A stretch of DNA of 44,631 nt from Streptomyces mesophilus (GCF_011044995.1 NZ_JAAKZW010000035.1:1-44631), one strand, 5' to 3'; shown: positions 17,771 to 26,207, counted from the first letter of the stretch. Translations and numbers: made by a program. The notes: a model not told the origin generated them from the sequence alone.

Positions 17771-19073
17771 CGGAGGCCTTTCGCTGTGCCGGGATGTGGT
17801 GGTGGCGCGGGTCGACGGGACGTACCAGCTCATTGGCGACGAATCCGACGATGAGCAGCCCGATCATGATGGTCAGGGAAAGGCCGTACAGACCCGGCCC
17901 GCTCCTGCCGGCCGATTCCTGGGAGTCCGCGACCCAGTTGACGATCAGCGGTCCGAGGACTCCCGCGGTCGACCAGGCGGTCAGCAGACGCCCGTGGATC
18001 GCGCCGACCTGGTAGGTGCCGAACAGGTCCTTCAGATACGCGGGGATGGTCGCGAAGCCGCCCCCGTAGAAGGAGAGGATCACCAGGGCGCAGAGGATGA
18101 ACAGCGGCTTGGAGGAGTCGCCGAAAGCGACGATGAGCAGGTACATCACCGCGCCGGCGCCCAGGTAGAGCCGGTAGATGTTCTTGCGGCCGATCAGGTC
18201 CGAGGTCGAGGACCAGCCGATGCGGCCGGCCATGTTCGCCGCCGAGAGCAGCGCGACGAATCCGGCGGCGGCCGAGACGGAGACCGGGGTGCTGGTGTCC
18301 GCGAAGAAGTCCGTGATCATCGGGGCGGCCTTCTCCAGGATCCCGATGCCCGCCGTGACGTTCATGCAGAGCACCACCCACAGGCACCAGAACTGCGGGG
18401 TGCGGATGGCCTGTTGTGCGGAGACCTGGACTCCGGTGAGCTCCGGCGGCTTGCCGTCCGCGGTCTCCTTCGGCCGCGGCACGCGGACGAGCAGCACACC
18501 GAGCGACATGAAGACGGCGTACGTGAGGCCGTGCACCAGGAAGGCCAGGGCGATGCCGCCGCTGTCCGCGCCGAAGGACTCGATCATCTGCGCCGACCAG
18601 GGCGAGGCGATCAGCGCGCCGCCGCCGAAGCCCATGATCGCGATGCCGGTGGCCATGCCCGGCCGGTCCGGGAACCACTTGATCAGGGTGGAGACCGGGG
18701 AGATGTAGCCGATGCCGAGGCCGACACCTCCGACGAAGCCGTAGCCGAAGACGATCAGCCAGTACTGCTCGGTGGCGGCACCGAGCGAGGCGAGCAGGAA
18801 GCCGGACGAGAAGCAGATCAGGGCGACGGTCATCGCCCAGCGCGGGCCGTTGCGTTCGACGAGCGTGCCGCCGAACGCGGCGGACAGGCCCAGCATCACG
18901 ATGCCGAGCTGGAAGGGCAGGGCGCTCTGGGTGCCGGTGAGGTCGAGCGCCGATTCGAGTGGGGGTTTGAAGACGCTCCACGCGTAGGCCTGGCCGATGG
19001 ACAGATGCACCGAGAGGGCGGCGGGCGGGACGAGCCAGCGGCTCCAACCGGGTGGGGCGATCGGAGGGGTCAT
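17739..19073 (-). CDS. OFA-family MFS transporter (oxalate/formate antiporter-like)
   Basis: A 444-residue major facilitator with twelve predicted membrane segments, belonging to the oxalate:formate antiporter family. Visible features are the first-helix HLSIGQAYAWSVFKPPLE segment, the loop 2-3 region with RNGPRWAM, GGVGLGIGYISPVSTLIKWFPDRPG (a family hallmark), and the loop 8-9 region GRKNIYRLYLG. The C-terminus is His/Arg-rich (PRHHHIPAQRK). Its start (ATG 19073) faces the PanE-like gene across a 186-bp region holding a GntR-type site. No oxalyl-CoA decarboxylase or formyl-CoA transferase is present here; with formate dehydrogenase next door, formate or another small carboxylate is the best guess. 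The substrate is not proven. Confidence 0.9.
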   Translation of the reverse strand: MTPPIAPPGWSRWLVPPAALSVHLSIGQAYAWSVFKPPLESALDLTGTQSALPFQLGIVMLGLSAAFGGTLVERNGPRWAMTVALICFSSGFLLASLGAATEQYWLIVFGYGFVGGVGLGIGYISPVSTLIKWFPDRPGMATGIAIMGFGGGALIASPWSAQMIESFGADSGGIALAFLVHGLTYAVFMSLGVLLVRVPRPKETADGKPPELTGVQVSAQQAIRTPQFWCLWVVLCMNVTAGIGILEKAAPMITDFFADTSTPVSVSAAAGFVALLSAANMAGRIGWSSTSDLIGRKNIYRLYLGAGAVMYLLIVAFGDSSKPLFILCALVILSFYGGGFATIPAYLKDLFGTYQVGAIHGRLLTAWSTAGVLGPLIVNWVADSQESAGRSGPGLYGLSLTIMIGLLIVGFVANELVRPVDPRHHHIPAQRKASDDSSVEQQSA

Positions 19074-19162
19074 ACGTGCGCACCCTAGACATCCGATCAG
19101 TGGTTGAAAAGTAAACGCCTACAACTTCCGCTTCTCCGCGGTGGGTTGTCGGGATGGTTCCC

Positions 19163-19178
19163 ATACTGTAGACAATAT
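19163..19178 (+). promoter_or_regulatory. Candidate GntR operator, copy 2 (transporter / PanE-like divergent promoter)
   Basis: ATACTGTAGACAATAT lies midway between the divergent transporter (start 19073) and PanE-like gene (start 19260). It shares ACTGTAGAC-ATA with the site at 17498-17510 and ATACTGTA..CAATA with the site at 20366. Confidence 0.6.
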
Positions 19179-19259
19179 TTCGTCGACACTAACCAGTTCC
19201 GGGCCACAAGCCCTCGCTCCCCTTGATCGGCTTCCCTCGACCGAACGGAGAGCTTCACA

Positions 19260-20237
19260 GTGAAAGTCGCAGTTGTCGGCGCCGGTGCGATCGGCGCCTA
19301 CGTCGGAGCGGCGCTGCAGCGCGCCGGCGCCGACGTTCATCTCCTGGCCCGTGGACCGCACTTGGCGGCCATGAGGCAGCACGGCGTGAAGGTGCACAGC
19401 CCGCGGGGCGACTGGACCGCGCAGGTGCACGCGACGGACCGGGCCGAGGACATCGGCCCGGTCGACCATGTCTTCCTGGGGCTGAAGGCCAACTCCTATG
19501 CGGCGTGCGGGCCGCTGGTGGAGCCTCTGCTCCAGGAACACACCTCGGTGATCGCGGCCCAGAACGGCATTCCGTGGTGGTACTTCCACCGCCACGGCGG
19601 GCCGCACGACGGCAAGCGGATCGAGAGCGTGGATCCGGGCGGTTCGGTGACCGCCGTACTGCCGCAGGAGCGGGCCATCGGCTGCGTGGTCTACGCGGCG
19701 ACCGAGCTGGAGGGCCCGGGCGTCGTCCGCCACATCGAAGGCACCCGCTTCTCGATCGGCGAGCCGGACCGCTCGGTCTCCAAGCGCTGCCTCGAGTTCA
19801 GCGAGGCGATGCAGGCCGGCGGCCTCAAGTGCCCGGTCGAACCGGATCTGCGCAACGACATCTGGATCAAGCTGCTCGGGAACATCTCGTTCAACCCGAT
19901 CAGCGCCCTGACCCGGGCGACGATGCGCGAGATGTGCGTGCACGACTCCACGCGCGGGGTGATCGAGCTGATGATGGCGGAGACCCTCTCCGTCGCCTCC
20001 GCGCTCGGCTGCCATCCGGAGATCTCCATCGAACGCCGGATCGCGGGCGCGGAGCGCGTGGGCGACCACCGCACCTCCACGCTCCAGGACTTGGAGAAGG
20101 GCAAACCGCTCGAACTCGACGTCCTGCTCTCGGCCGTGGTGGAGCTGGCCGAGTTCACCGACGTCAAGGTCCCGACGCTGCGTACGGTCGCGGCCATCTC
20201 GGACCTCCTCGCCCAGGGCACGGCCGTCGCGGCCTGA
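19260..20237 (+). CDS. Ketopantoate reductase (PanE/ApbA)-family protein
   Basis: A 325-residue NADPH-dependent reductase of the 2-dehydropantoate 2-reductase family. The N-terminal Rossmann loop is KVAVVGAGAIGAYVG. The catalytic region has NDIWIKLLGNISFNPISAL, where the Lys and Asn of the family fall, and the C-terminal KPLELDVLLSAVVELAE carries the conserved Glu. The GTG at 19260 follows CGGAGAG. It is divergent from the OFA transporter and precedes the formate dehydrogenase genes. Many PanE-like paralogs do not make pantoate. Given this context, a 2-ketoacid or similar carboxylate reductase induced with the transporter is as likely as a pantothenate enzyme. The family is secure; the substrate is open. 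Confidence 0.88.
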   Translation: MKVAVVGAGAIGAYVGAALQRAGADVHLLARGPHLAAMRQHGVKVHSPRGDWTAQVHATDRAEDIGPVDHVFLGLKANSYAACGPLVEPLLQEHTSVIAAQNGIPWWYFHRHGGPHDGKRIESVDPGGSVTAVLPQERAIGCVVYAATELEGPGVVRHIEGTRFSIGEPDRSVSKRCLEFSEAMQAGGLKCPVEPDLRNDIWIKLLGNISFNPISALTRATMREMCVHDSTRGVIELMMAETLSVASALGCHPEISIERRIAGAERVGDHRTSTLQDLEKGKPLELDVLLSAVVELAEFTDVKVPTLRTVAAISDLLAQGTAVAA

Positions 20238-20365
20238 CCCCGCACGACCGGGACGGGCATGCGGCGTATCGCTCCCGTATGCCCGTCCCGCTTCATCCGC
20301 CGCCAGGAGCTCCACGGATCAACAAACCCCTTGCAAGAGGCTTCCGTTGGAACACAGGCGACAGA

Positions 20366-20383
20366 ATACTGTATGCAATACAG
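20366..20383 (+). promoter_or_regulatory. Candidate GntR operator, copy 3 (formate dehydrogenase)
   Basis: ATACTGTATGCAATACAG contains a perfect inverted repeat (CTGTAT, 3-base spacer, ATACAG). It matches copy 2 at 13 of its first 15 positions. It lies 17-34 bases upstream of the GTG start, overlapping the probable promoter/leader, where bound protein would block transcription. Confidence 0.65.
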
Positions 20384-20399
20384 GCATGAGGAGCTCAGC

Positions 20400-22340
20400 G
20401 TGAAGAAGCGAGACCGAACTCCCAAGACGTACAGCCGGCTCACCCATCCCATGGTCCGCGACGAGAAGAACGGGCCACTGCGCAGGGCGACTTGGGACGA
20501 GGCACTGGCGAAGGCGGCGGGCGGCTTCCGGCAGAGCCGGATCGACCACGGCCCCGATTCCTTCGCCATGCTCTCCTGCGCCCGCGCCACCAACGAGATG
20601 AACTACGTGGCACAGAAGTTCACCCGCGTCGTGATGGGCACGAACAACGTCGATTCCTGCAACCGCACCTGTCACGCCCCGAGCGTGGCCGGCCTCTCCG
20701 CGGTCTTCGGATCGGGCGGCGGCACGTCCTCGTACGAGGAGGTGGAGCACACCGACTTCATCCTGATGTGGGGCTCCAACGCCCGCTTCGCGCACCCGAT
20801 CTTCTTCCAGCACGTCCTGAAGGGGATACGCAACGGCGCCAGGATGTACGCCGTCGACCCGCGCCGCACCTCGACCGCCGAGTGGGCGGAGAGCTGGCTC
20901 GGGCTCAACGTCGGCACCGACATCCCGCTCGCCCACGCGGTGGGGCGCGAGATCATCGCGGCCGGGCTGCACAACCAGTCGTTCATCGACCGGGCCACCA
21001 CCGGTTTCGAGGACTACAAGAAGCTGGTCGAACCCTGGACGCTCTCGCTCGCCGAGAAGGTGACGGGCGTCCCCGCGGCCGCCATCAAGGACCTCGCCCA
21101 CGCCTACGCGAGCGCGGAACGCGCCCAGCTGTGCTGGACCCTCGGGATCACCGAGCACCACAACGGCACCGACAACGTACGGGCGTTGATCAACCTCTCC
21201 CTGCTCACCGGCCACGTCGGCCGCTGGGGCGCGGGCGTGCAGCCGCTGCGCGGCCAGAACAACGTGCAGGGCGGCGGCGACATGGGCGCCATCCCTAACC
21301 GGCTGCCCGGCTTCCAGGACATCCTCGACGTCTCCCACCGCACCAAGTTCGAGACCGCCTGGGACGTGGTGATCCAGCCGAAGTACGGCATGACGCTCAC
21401 CGATATGTTCGAGGCGATGGACCACGGCACGCTCAAGGCCGTCTACTGCATCGGCGAGAACCCGGCCCAGTCCGAGGCCGACAGCGAGCAGGCCCTGCGC
21501 CGCCTGAAGGCGCTCGACCACCTCGTCGTCCAGGACATCTTCCTCACCAAGACCGCCGAACTCGCGGACGTGGTCCTTCCCGCGACGGCCGCCTGGGCCG
21601 AGACGGACGGCACAACGACCAACAGTGAGCGGCGGGTTCAGCGCGTACGAGCGGCTCTCACACCGCCCGGCGAGGCGCGCGAGGACATCGAGATCATCTG
21701 CGATATCGCGGGCCTCCTCGGCCATGAGTGGAAGTGGGCGGACTCGCAGGCCGTCTGGGACGAGCTGCGCTCCCTGTCCCCCGACCACTTCGGCATGACG
21801 TACGACCGGCTCGAGGAGCACCACGGACTGCAGTGGCCCTGCCCGGACACGGACAAACTCCCGTCGAGCTTCCTGCACGGCAGGCTCTGGGAGACCGACC
21901 CGGAGCTGCGCGGAACTCCCGCCGCGTTCGGTCTCGTCGACCACGATCCGCCGGTGGACCTGACCGATGAGTCCTTCCCGATCCGTCTGACGACGGGCCG
22001 GCGCCTGGACTCGTACAACACCGGTGTGCAGAGCGGGAGTTTCGCCTCACCGCTCAGGCGCGGCGAGTACATCGAGCTGTGCCCGGAGGACGCCGAGCGG
22101 CTCGGTGTCCAGGTCGGCGAGGAGGTGAAGGTCGCGTCCCGGCGCGGCACGGTCACCGCACCCGTCTGGGTCGACCCGGCGCTCAGGCCCGGACTGGCCT
22201 TCATGACCATGCACTTCCCGGACGAGGTGGACACCAACTTGCTGACCATCGAGGCCAATTGCCCCATCGCGGGCACCGCCGAGTTCAAAGCCTCGGCGGT
22301 CCGCATCGAGAAACTACCTGTCACTGCCGGCAGGAGCTGA
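20400..22340 (+). CDS. Formate dehydrogenase catalytic (molybdopterin) subunit lacking its N-terminal Fe-S domain
   Basis: A molybdenum/tungsten bis-MGD oxidoreductase of 646 residues. The GTG at 20400 has GAGGAG upstream. Active-site features match formate dehydrogenases: the Cys-His pair C91-H92 in RTCHAPSVAGL (Cys, not selenocysteine) and the Arg-containing PLRGQNNVQGGGDMG (R284). The C-terminal molybdopterin dinucleotide-binding domain occupies about residues 520-640. The usual N-terminal [4Fe-4S] domain with its CxxCxxxC is absent: the protein starts directly at the ATWDEAL region. That Fe-S domain, with its conserved Lys, is instead the C-terminus of the gene at 24372. The enzyme should oxidise formate to CO2 and pass electrons through that subunit to the NuoEF-like protein. 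Related oxidoreductase activities are possible, but FdhD and the CH/RGQNN signatures favour formate. Confidence 0.88.
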   Translation: MKKRDRTPKTYSRLTHPMVRDEKNGPLRRATWDEALAKAAGGFRQSRIDHGPDSFAMLSCARATNEMNYVAQKFTRVVMGTNNVDSCNRTCHAPSVAGLSAVFGSGGGTSSYEEVEHTDFILMWGSNARFAHPIFFQHVLKGIRNGARMYAVDPRRTSTAEWAESWLGLNVGTDIPLAHAVGREIIAAGLHNQSFIDRATTGFEDYKKLVEPWTLSLAEKVTGVPAAAIKDLAHAYASAERAQLCWTLGITEHHNGTDNVRALINLSLLTGHVGRWGAGVQPLRGQNNVQGGGDMGAIPNRLPGFQDILDVSHRTKFETAWDVVIQPKYGMTLTDMFEAMDHGTLKAVYCIGENPAQSEADSEQALRRLKALDHLVVQDIFLTKTAELADVVLPATAAWAETDGTTTNSERRVQRVRAALTPPGEAREDIEIICDIAGLLGHEWKWADSQAVWDELRSLSPDHFGMTYDRLEEHHGLQWPCPDTDKLPSSFLHGRLWETDPELRGTPAAFGLVDHDPPVDLTDESFPIRLTTGRRLDSYNTGVQSGSFASPLRRGEYIELCPEDAERLGVQVGEEVKVASRRGTVTAPVWVDPALRPGLAFMTMHFPDEVDTNLLTIEANCPIAGTAEFKASAVRIEKLPVTAGRS

Positions 22341-22455
22341 GGCAGGACGTGACTCCGCTCCCCGCCCGAGGGCGGGTGCTTCCACCCCGAGGGGTGCGGT
22401 CCAGCCCGAACCGACCCCTTTCGGGGCATCAGGAACGTACCACGGTAGGAGAACT
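22341..22455 (+). other. Hairpin-rich gap inside the formate dehydrogenase operon
   Basis: 115 bp with three short hairpins in a row: CCCGCC/GGCGGG at 22361-22376, CACC/GGTG at about 22383-22396, and CCCC-TTTC-GGGG at 22415-22426. None has a T-run. They may protect or differentially process the message for the two halves of the enzyme. The next gene's AGGAG precedes 22456. Confidence 0.35.
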
Positions 22456-24375
22456 ATGGATCTGCGTTTCGGTGACAGCAAGCCGACCGATGAGGAGCGG
22501 GCAGCGATCGACGCGCTGCTCGGTCCGCCGGAGTCGGCCTGGGAGGGGGCGTCGGACCGTACGGACACCGACCTTCGCTGGGCACGTGGAGGACGGGCCG
22601 CACGGGAGCGGCGCGATCTGTTGCTGCCGGGGCTGCATGCGGTCAACGACCGGGTGGGATGGATCAGCGAGGGCGCGCTCGACTATCTGTGCAGGCGGCT
22701 CACGGTCCCGCCGGCTGAGGCGTACGGGGTCGCGACGTTCTACTCCATGTTCTCCATGAAGCCCCGCCCCGCGACGGTCCTTCATGTGTGCACGGACCTG
22801 GCGTGCGCGTCGCGGGACTCCGCATCGCTGTGTGCGGGTCTCGAGGCGCGCCTGGGTCCGGCGGGCACACCGTCGGGGGCGGGGGTGCTCTGGGAGAAGA
22901 GCCCCTGTCTGGGGCTGTGTGAGCGGGCTCCTGCGGCTCTGGTGATACGGGCGGGGGCTCCCGCCCCCGATCAAGTGGGCCCCGGAAAGCGGCTGTTGGG
23001 TGCGCTCAGCGGCGGTGAGCCGGTGGCGTCCGACGTCACGCGCGCCACAGCCGTGATCGCCCCGGCGACCGTCGAGGAGGCCATCGTCGCGGCGACCGCG
23101 CCCGAGACGGCGCCCGAGGAGCCGGCGGCCGCGCTGTCGGTCCCGCAGGCCGGCCAGGACGGTCTGGTGCTGCTCAAGAACGTCGGTGTCGTCGACCCGT
23201 ACGACCTCGACGACTACCGCTCGAACGGCGGCTATACGGCGCTGCGGACGGCCTTCGCGATCGGCCCCGCGGGCGTGATCCGCGAGGTCAAGGACTCGGG
23301 CCTGGTCGGCCGGGGCGGCGCGGCCTTCCCCACCGGGGTCAAGTGGGGGGCCACCGCGTCCCAGCCGGACCACCCGCACTACCTGGTCTGCAACGCCGAC
23401 GAATCCGAGCCCGGCACCTTCAAGGACCGGGTCATCATGGAGGGCGATCCGTACTCGCTGATCGAGTCGATGACGATCGCCGGCTATGCGATCGGTGCCA
23501 GGCAGGGCTATCTCTATCTGCGCGGCGAGTACCCGCGCGCCTTGGAGCGTCTGACGAACGCCATCGAGACGGCCCGTGCGCGCGGGCTGCTCGGCGAGAA
23601 CATCATGGGCCAGGGCTACGACTTCGACATCGAGATACGCCGGGGCGCGGGCGCGTACATCTGCGGTGAGGAGACGGCGCTCTTCAACTCCATCGAGGGC
23701 TATCGCGGCGAGCCGCGCTCCAAGCCCCCGTTCCCGGTGGAGAAGGGCCTGTTCGGCAAGCCGACCGTCGAGAACAACGTCGAGACGCTGGTCAACGTGC
23801 TGCCGATCCTGACGATGGGCGCGCAGGCGTTCGCGGCGATCGGCACGGGGAAGTCGACCGGACCGAAGCTGTTCTGCGTGTCCGGGAATGTGGAGAAGCC
23901 CGGGATCTACGAGCTGCCGTTCGGTGCGACGCTCGGTGATCTGCTCGAACTCGCGGGCCCGCCCGAGCGGTTGAAGGCGGTGCTGCTCGGTGGCGCGGCG
24001 GGGGGTTTCGTACGGGCCGACGAGCTGGACATCCCGCTCACGTTCGAGGGCACCCGCGAGGCGGGCACGACGCTCGGCTCGGGTGTGGTGCTGGCGCTCG
24101 ACGAGAGCGTGCCGCTGCCGCGGATGCTGCTCCGTATCGCCGAGTTCTTCCGTGACGAGTCCTGCGGCCAGTGCGTGCCCTGCCGCGTCGGCACCGTACG
24201 GCAGGAGGAGGCGCTGCACCGGATCGCGGACCGCACCGGAGCGGCCGCCGCGAACGACATCGCACTCCTGCGGGAAGTGGGGGCGGCCATGAAGGACGCC
24301 TCGATCTGCGGTCTCGGACAGACCGCGTTCAGCGCCGTGGAATCGGCCATCGACCGTCTGGGAGCGTACGAATGA
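22456..24375 (+). CDS. Fused NuoE/NuoF-type diaphorase subunit of formate dehydrogenase
   Basis: A 639-residue fusion of the 24-kDa and 51-kDa diaphorase modules (FdsG+FdsB type). The N-terminal thioredoxin-like domain binds [2Fe-2S] through C112, C117, C151 and C155 (VCTDLAC and PCLGLC). An Ala/Pro-rich linker (about 185-235) follows. The NuoF-like part has the NADH-site segment VGRGGAAFPTGVKWG, the FMN-site CNADESEPGTFKDR, and the [4Fe-4S] ligands C570, C573, C576 (SCGQCVPC) and C618. The ATG at 22456 follows AGGAG. It should move electrons from the molybdenum subunit to NAD+. It lies between the catalytic gene and the Fe-S gene, and overlaps the latter by 4 bp. Confident family call. Confidence 0.93.
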   Translation: MDLRFGDSKPTDEERAAIDALLGPPESAWEGASDRTDTDLRWARGGRAARERRDLLLPGLHAVNDRVGWISEGALDYLCRRLTVPPAEAYGVATFYSMFSMKPRPATVLHVCTDLACASRDSASLCAGLEARLGPAGTPSGAGVLWEKSPCLGLCERAPAALVIRAGAPAPDQVGPGKRLLGALSGGEPVASDVTRATAVIAPATVEEAIVAATAPETAPEEPAAALSVPQAGQDGLVLLKNVGVVDPYDLDDYRSNGGYTALRTAFAIGPAGVIREVKDSGLVGRGGAAFPTGVKWGATASQPDHPHYLVCNADESEPGTFKDRVIMEGDPYSLIESMTIAGYAIGARQGYLYLRGEYPRALERLTNAIETARARGLLGENIMGQGYDFDIEIRRGAGAYICGEETALFNSIEGYRGEPRSKPPFPVEKGLFGKPTVENNVETLVNVLPILTMGAQAFAAIGTGKSTGPKLFCVSGNVEKPGIYELPFGATLGDLLELAGPPERLKAVLLGGAAGGFVRADELDIPLTFEGTREAGTTLGSGVVLALDESVPLPRMLLRIAEFFRDESCGQCVPCRVGTVRQEEALHRIADRTGAAAANDIALLREVGAAMKDASICGLGQTAFSAVESAIDRLGAYE

Positions 24376-25259
24376 CAGCACCGGCCATGCCACGCAACAC
24401 GTCCGCCGTTCCGCTCGGACTGCCGCGCAGGCTCATCGAGTTCACTCTGGACGGCCAGGAGGTCCGCGTCCCGGAGGGGTCCACGATCCTGGAGGCCTGC
24501 CGGGCCGAGGGCAAGGACATCCCGACGCTCTGCGAGGGCGACACGCTGCGGCCCAAGAACGCCTGCCGGGTGTGCGTCGTCGAGGTCGAGGGCGCCCGTA
24601 CGCTGGCGCCCGCGTGCTCCCGTAAGGCCGAAGCGGGCATGACGGTCAGGACGGACACCGAGCGGGCCCGGCACAGCCGGAAGATCGTGATCGAGCTGCT
24701 CGCGTCGTCCGTGGACCTCTCCACCACGCCCCGCGTCGAGGAGTGGATCAAGGAGTACGACGCGAAGCCCGACCGTTTCGGTCCGGACGCGGCGCGGCTC
24801 AACGAGGACCCGAAGATCGACAACGACCTCTACGTCCGCGACCTCGACAAGTGCATCCTCTGCTACAAGTGCGTGGACGCCTGCGGCGACCAGTGGCAGA
24901 ACACCTTCGCCATCTCGGTCGTGGGCCGCGGCTTCGACGCCCGGATCGCCGTCGAGCACGACGGACCGCTCACCGAGTCGGCGTGCGTGTACTGCGGCAA
25001 CTGCATCGAGGTGTGTCCGACGGGCGCCCTGTCCTTCAAGTCCGAGTACGACATGCGCGAGGCGGGCACCTGGGACGAGTCCCAGCAGACCGAGACCACC
25101 ACGGTCTGCGCGTACTGCGGAGTGGGCTGCAATCTCACGCTGCACGTGCAGGACAATGAGATCGTCAAGGTCACCTCGCCGCACGACAACCCGGTGACCC
25201 ACGGCAATCTCTGCATCAAGGGCCGCTTCGGCTACCAGCACGTACAGAACCGGGACTGA
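24372..25259 (+). CDS. Formate dehydrogenase iron-sulfur subunit (detached N-terminal half of FdsA/FdhA)
   Basis: A 295-residue electron-transfer protein. A plant-type [2Fe-2S] domain has C54, C65, C68 and C82. A double [4Fe-4S] ferredoxin domain has C161/C164/C167/C171 and C205/C208/C211/C215. The C-terminal molybdopterin-oxidoreductase Fe4S4 domain has C246, C249, C253 and C281, with the active-site-adjacent Lys283 (LCIKGRFG). In NAD-dependent formate dehydrogenases these modules form the N-terminus of the catalytic chain; here the protein stops at residue 295, where the catalytic domain would start. The segment after RHSRKIVIELL lacks the NuoG-type His/Cys cluster. The ATG at 24372 overlaps the preceding stop (ATGA). 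It must assemble with the product of 20400-22340 to complete the active site. Confidence 0.9.
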   Translation: MTAPAMPRNTSAVPLGLPRRLIEFTLDGQEVRVPEGSTILEACRAEGKDIPTLCEGDTLRPKNACRVCVVEVEGARTLAPACSRKAEAGMTVRTDTERARHSRKIVIELLASSVDLSTTPRVEEWIKEYDAKPDRFGPDAARLNEDPKIDNDLYVRDLDKCILCYKCVDACGDQWQNTFAISVVGRGFDARIAVEHDGPLTESACVYCGNCIEVCPTGALSFKSEYDMREAGTWDESQQTETTTVCAYCGVGCNLTLHVQDNEIVKVTSPHDNPVTHGNLCIKGRFGYQHVQNRD

Positions 25260-25265
25260 TCACTC

Positions 25266-26129
25266 ATGGGACGCGTCACTCAGCGGCGCCGGGTCATCCG
25301 GGTGCGGGGCGGACAGATCTCCGCGCGCCCGGACACCCTGGTCGCCGAGGAACCTCTGGAGATCCGGCTCAACGGCAAACCGCTCGCCATCACGATGCGC
25401 ACCCCGGGCGACGATTTCGCGCTCGCGGCGGGCTTCCTCGTGAGCGAGGGGGTGCTCGGCGCCGCGGAGGAACTGCAGTCGATCGTGTACTGCGCGGGCG
25501 CGACCGCCGACGGGTCCAATACGTACAACGTCGTCGATGTGAAGACCGCTCCGGATGTCGTGATCCCCGACATCACCCTGGAGCGCAACGTCTACACGAC
25601 GTCCTCGTGCGGCCTGTGCGGAAAGGCGTCGCTCGATGCCGTACGCACCACCGCGCGCTGGCCGATCGACGACACGCAAGGGGACACCGCTCCCCCGGTC
25701 CGTCTCGATCTCGGACTGCTCGCCCGCCTCCCCGACCGGCTGCGGGAAGCACAACGGGTCTTCGACCGGACCGGGGGCCTGCACGCCGCCGCGCTCTTCA
25801 CCGAGGACGGCGACCTTGTCGACATACGCGAGGACGTGGGCCGGCACAACGCGGTCGACAAGCTCGTCGGACGCGCGCTGCGGGAAGGGCGCCTTCCGCT
25901 GTCCCGCTCCGTGCTGCTCGTCTCGGGGCGCGCGTCGTTCGAGCTGGCGCAGAAGGCCGTGATGGCGGGCATCCCGGTGCTCGCCGCGGTCTCGGCACCG
26001 TCCTCGCTCGCCGTCGACCTGGCCGCGGAGACCGGCCTCACGCTGGTCGGATTCCTGCGCGGCGACTCCATGAACGTGTACGCGGGCGAGCATCGCCTGG
26101 CCCTCGAGGCGACGGCTTCGACGAGCTGA
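25266..26129 (+). CDS. fdhD: Formate dehydrogenase accessory sulfurtransferase FdhD
   Basis: A 287-residue cytoplasmic FdhD. It carries sulfur from IscS to the molybdenum cofactor of formate dehydrogenase, without which the enzyme is inactive. The catalytic CxxC loop is C115-G-L-C118 (SSCGLCGK). Other family segments are EEPLEIRLNGKP, GDDFALAAGFLVSEG, DIREDVGRHNAVDKLVG and LVSGRASFELAQKA. It follows the Fe-S subunit gene by 6 bp and is the last gene of the operon, before a hairpin shared with the convergent nadE. Its presence strongly supports the formate dehydrogenase call for the neighbouring genes. Confidence 0.95.
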   Translation: MGRVTQRRRVIRVRGGQISARPDTLVAEEPLEIRLNGKPLAITMRTPGDDFALAAGFLVSEGVLGAAEELQSIVYCAGATADGSNTYNVVDVKTAPDVVIPDITLERNVYTTSSCGLCGKASLDAVRTTARWPIDDTQGDTAPPVRLDLGLLARLPDRLREAQRVFDRTGGLHAAALFTEDGDLVDIREDVGRHNAVDKLVGRALREGRLPLSRSVLLVSGRASFELAQKAVMAGIPVLAAVSAPSSLAVDLAAETGLTLVGFLRGDSMNVYAGEHRLALEATASTS

Positions 26130-26156
26130 GCGACCGCGGTCCGCTGCACGACGGGC

Positions 26157-26203
26157 GGGGCCCGGCACCGGCGGGGAGCGCCCCCTGCGCCGGGCCGGGC
26201 CCC
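26157..26203. terminator. Bidirectional terminator between fdhD and nadE
   Basis: GGGGCCCGGC (26157-26166) pairs perfectly with GCCGGGCCCC (26194-26203). Further pairing (GGGG...CCCC) occurs inside the loop. It occupies most of the 78-bp gap between two convergent genes. Confidence 0.65.
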
Positions 26204-26207
26204 AGCC

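Noticed and set aside
20259..20399. 47-codon N-terminal extension of the formate dehydrogenase catalytic chain
   Set aside because: It covers the palindromic operator and has no ribosome-binding site. GTG at 20400 follows GAGGAG. It would not restore the missing Fe-S domain in any case, because it lacks the CxxCxxxC pattern.
20640..20700. Selenocysteine in the formate dehydrogenase
   Set aside because: The active-site position is a normal TGT/TGC Cys codon in RTCHAPS, with no in-frame TGA.
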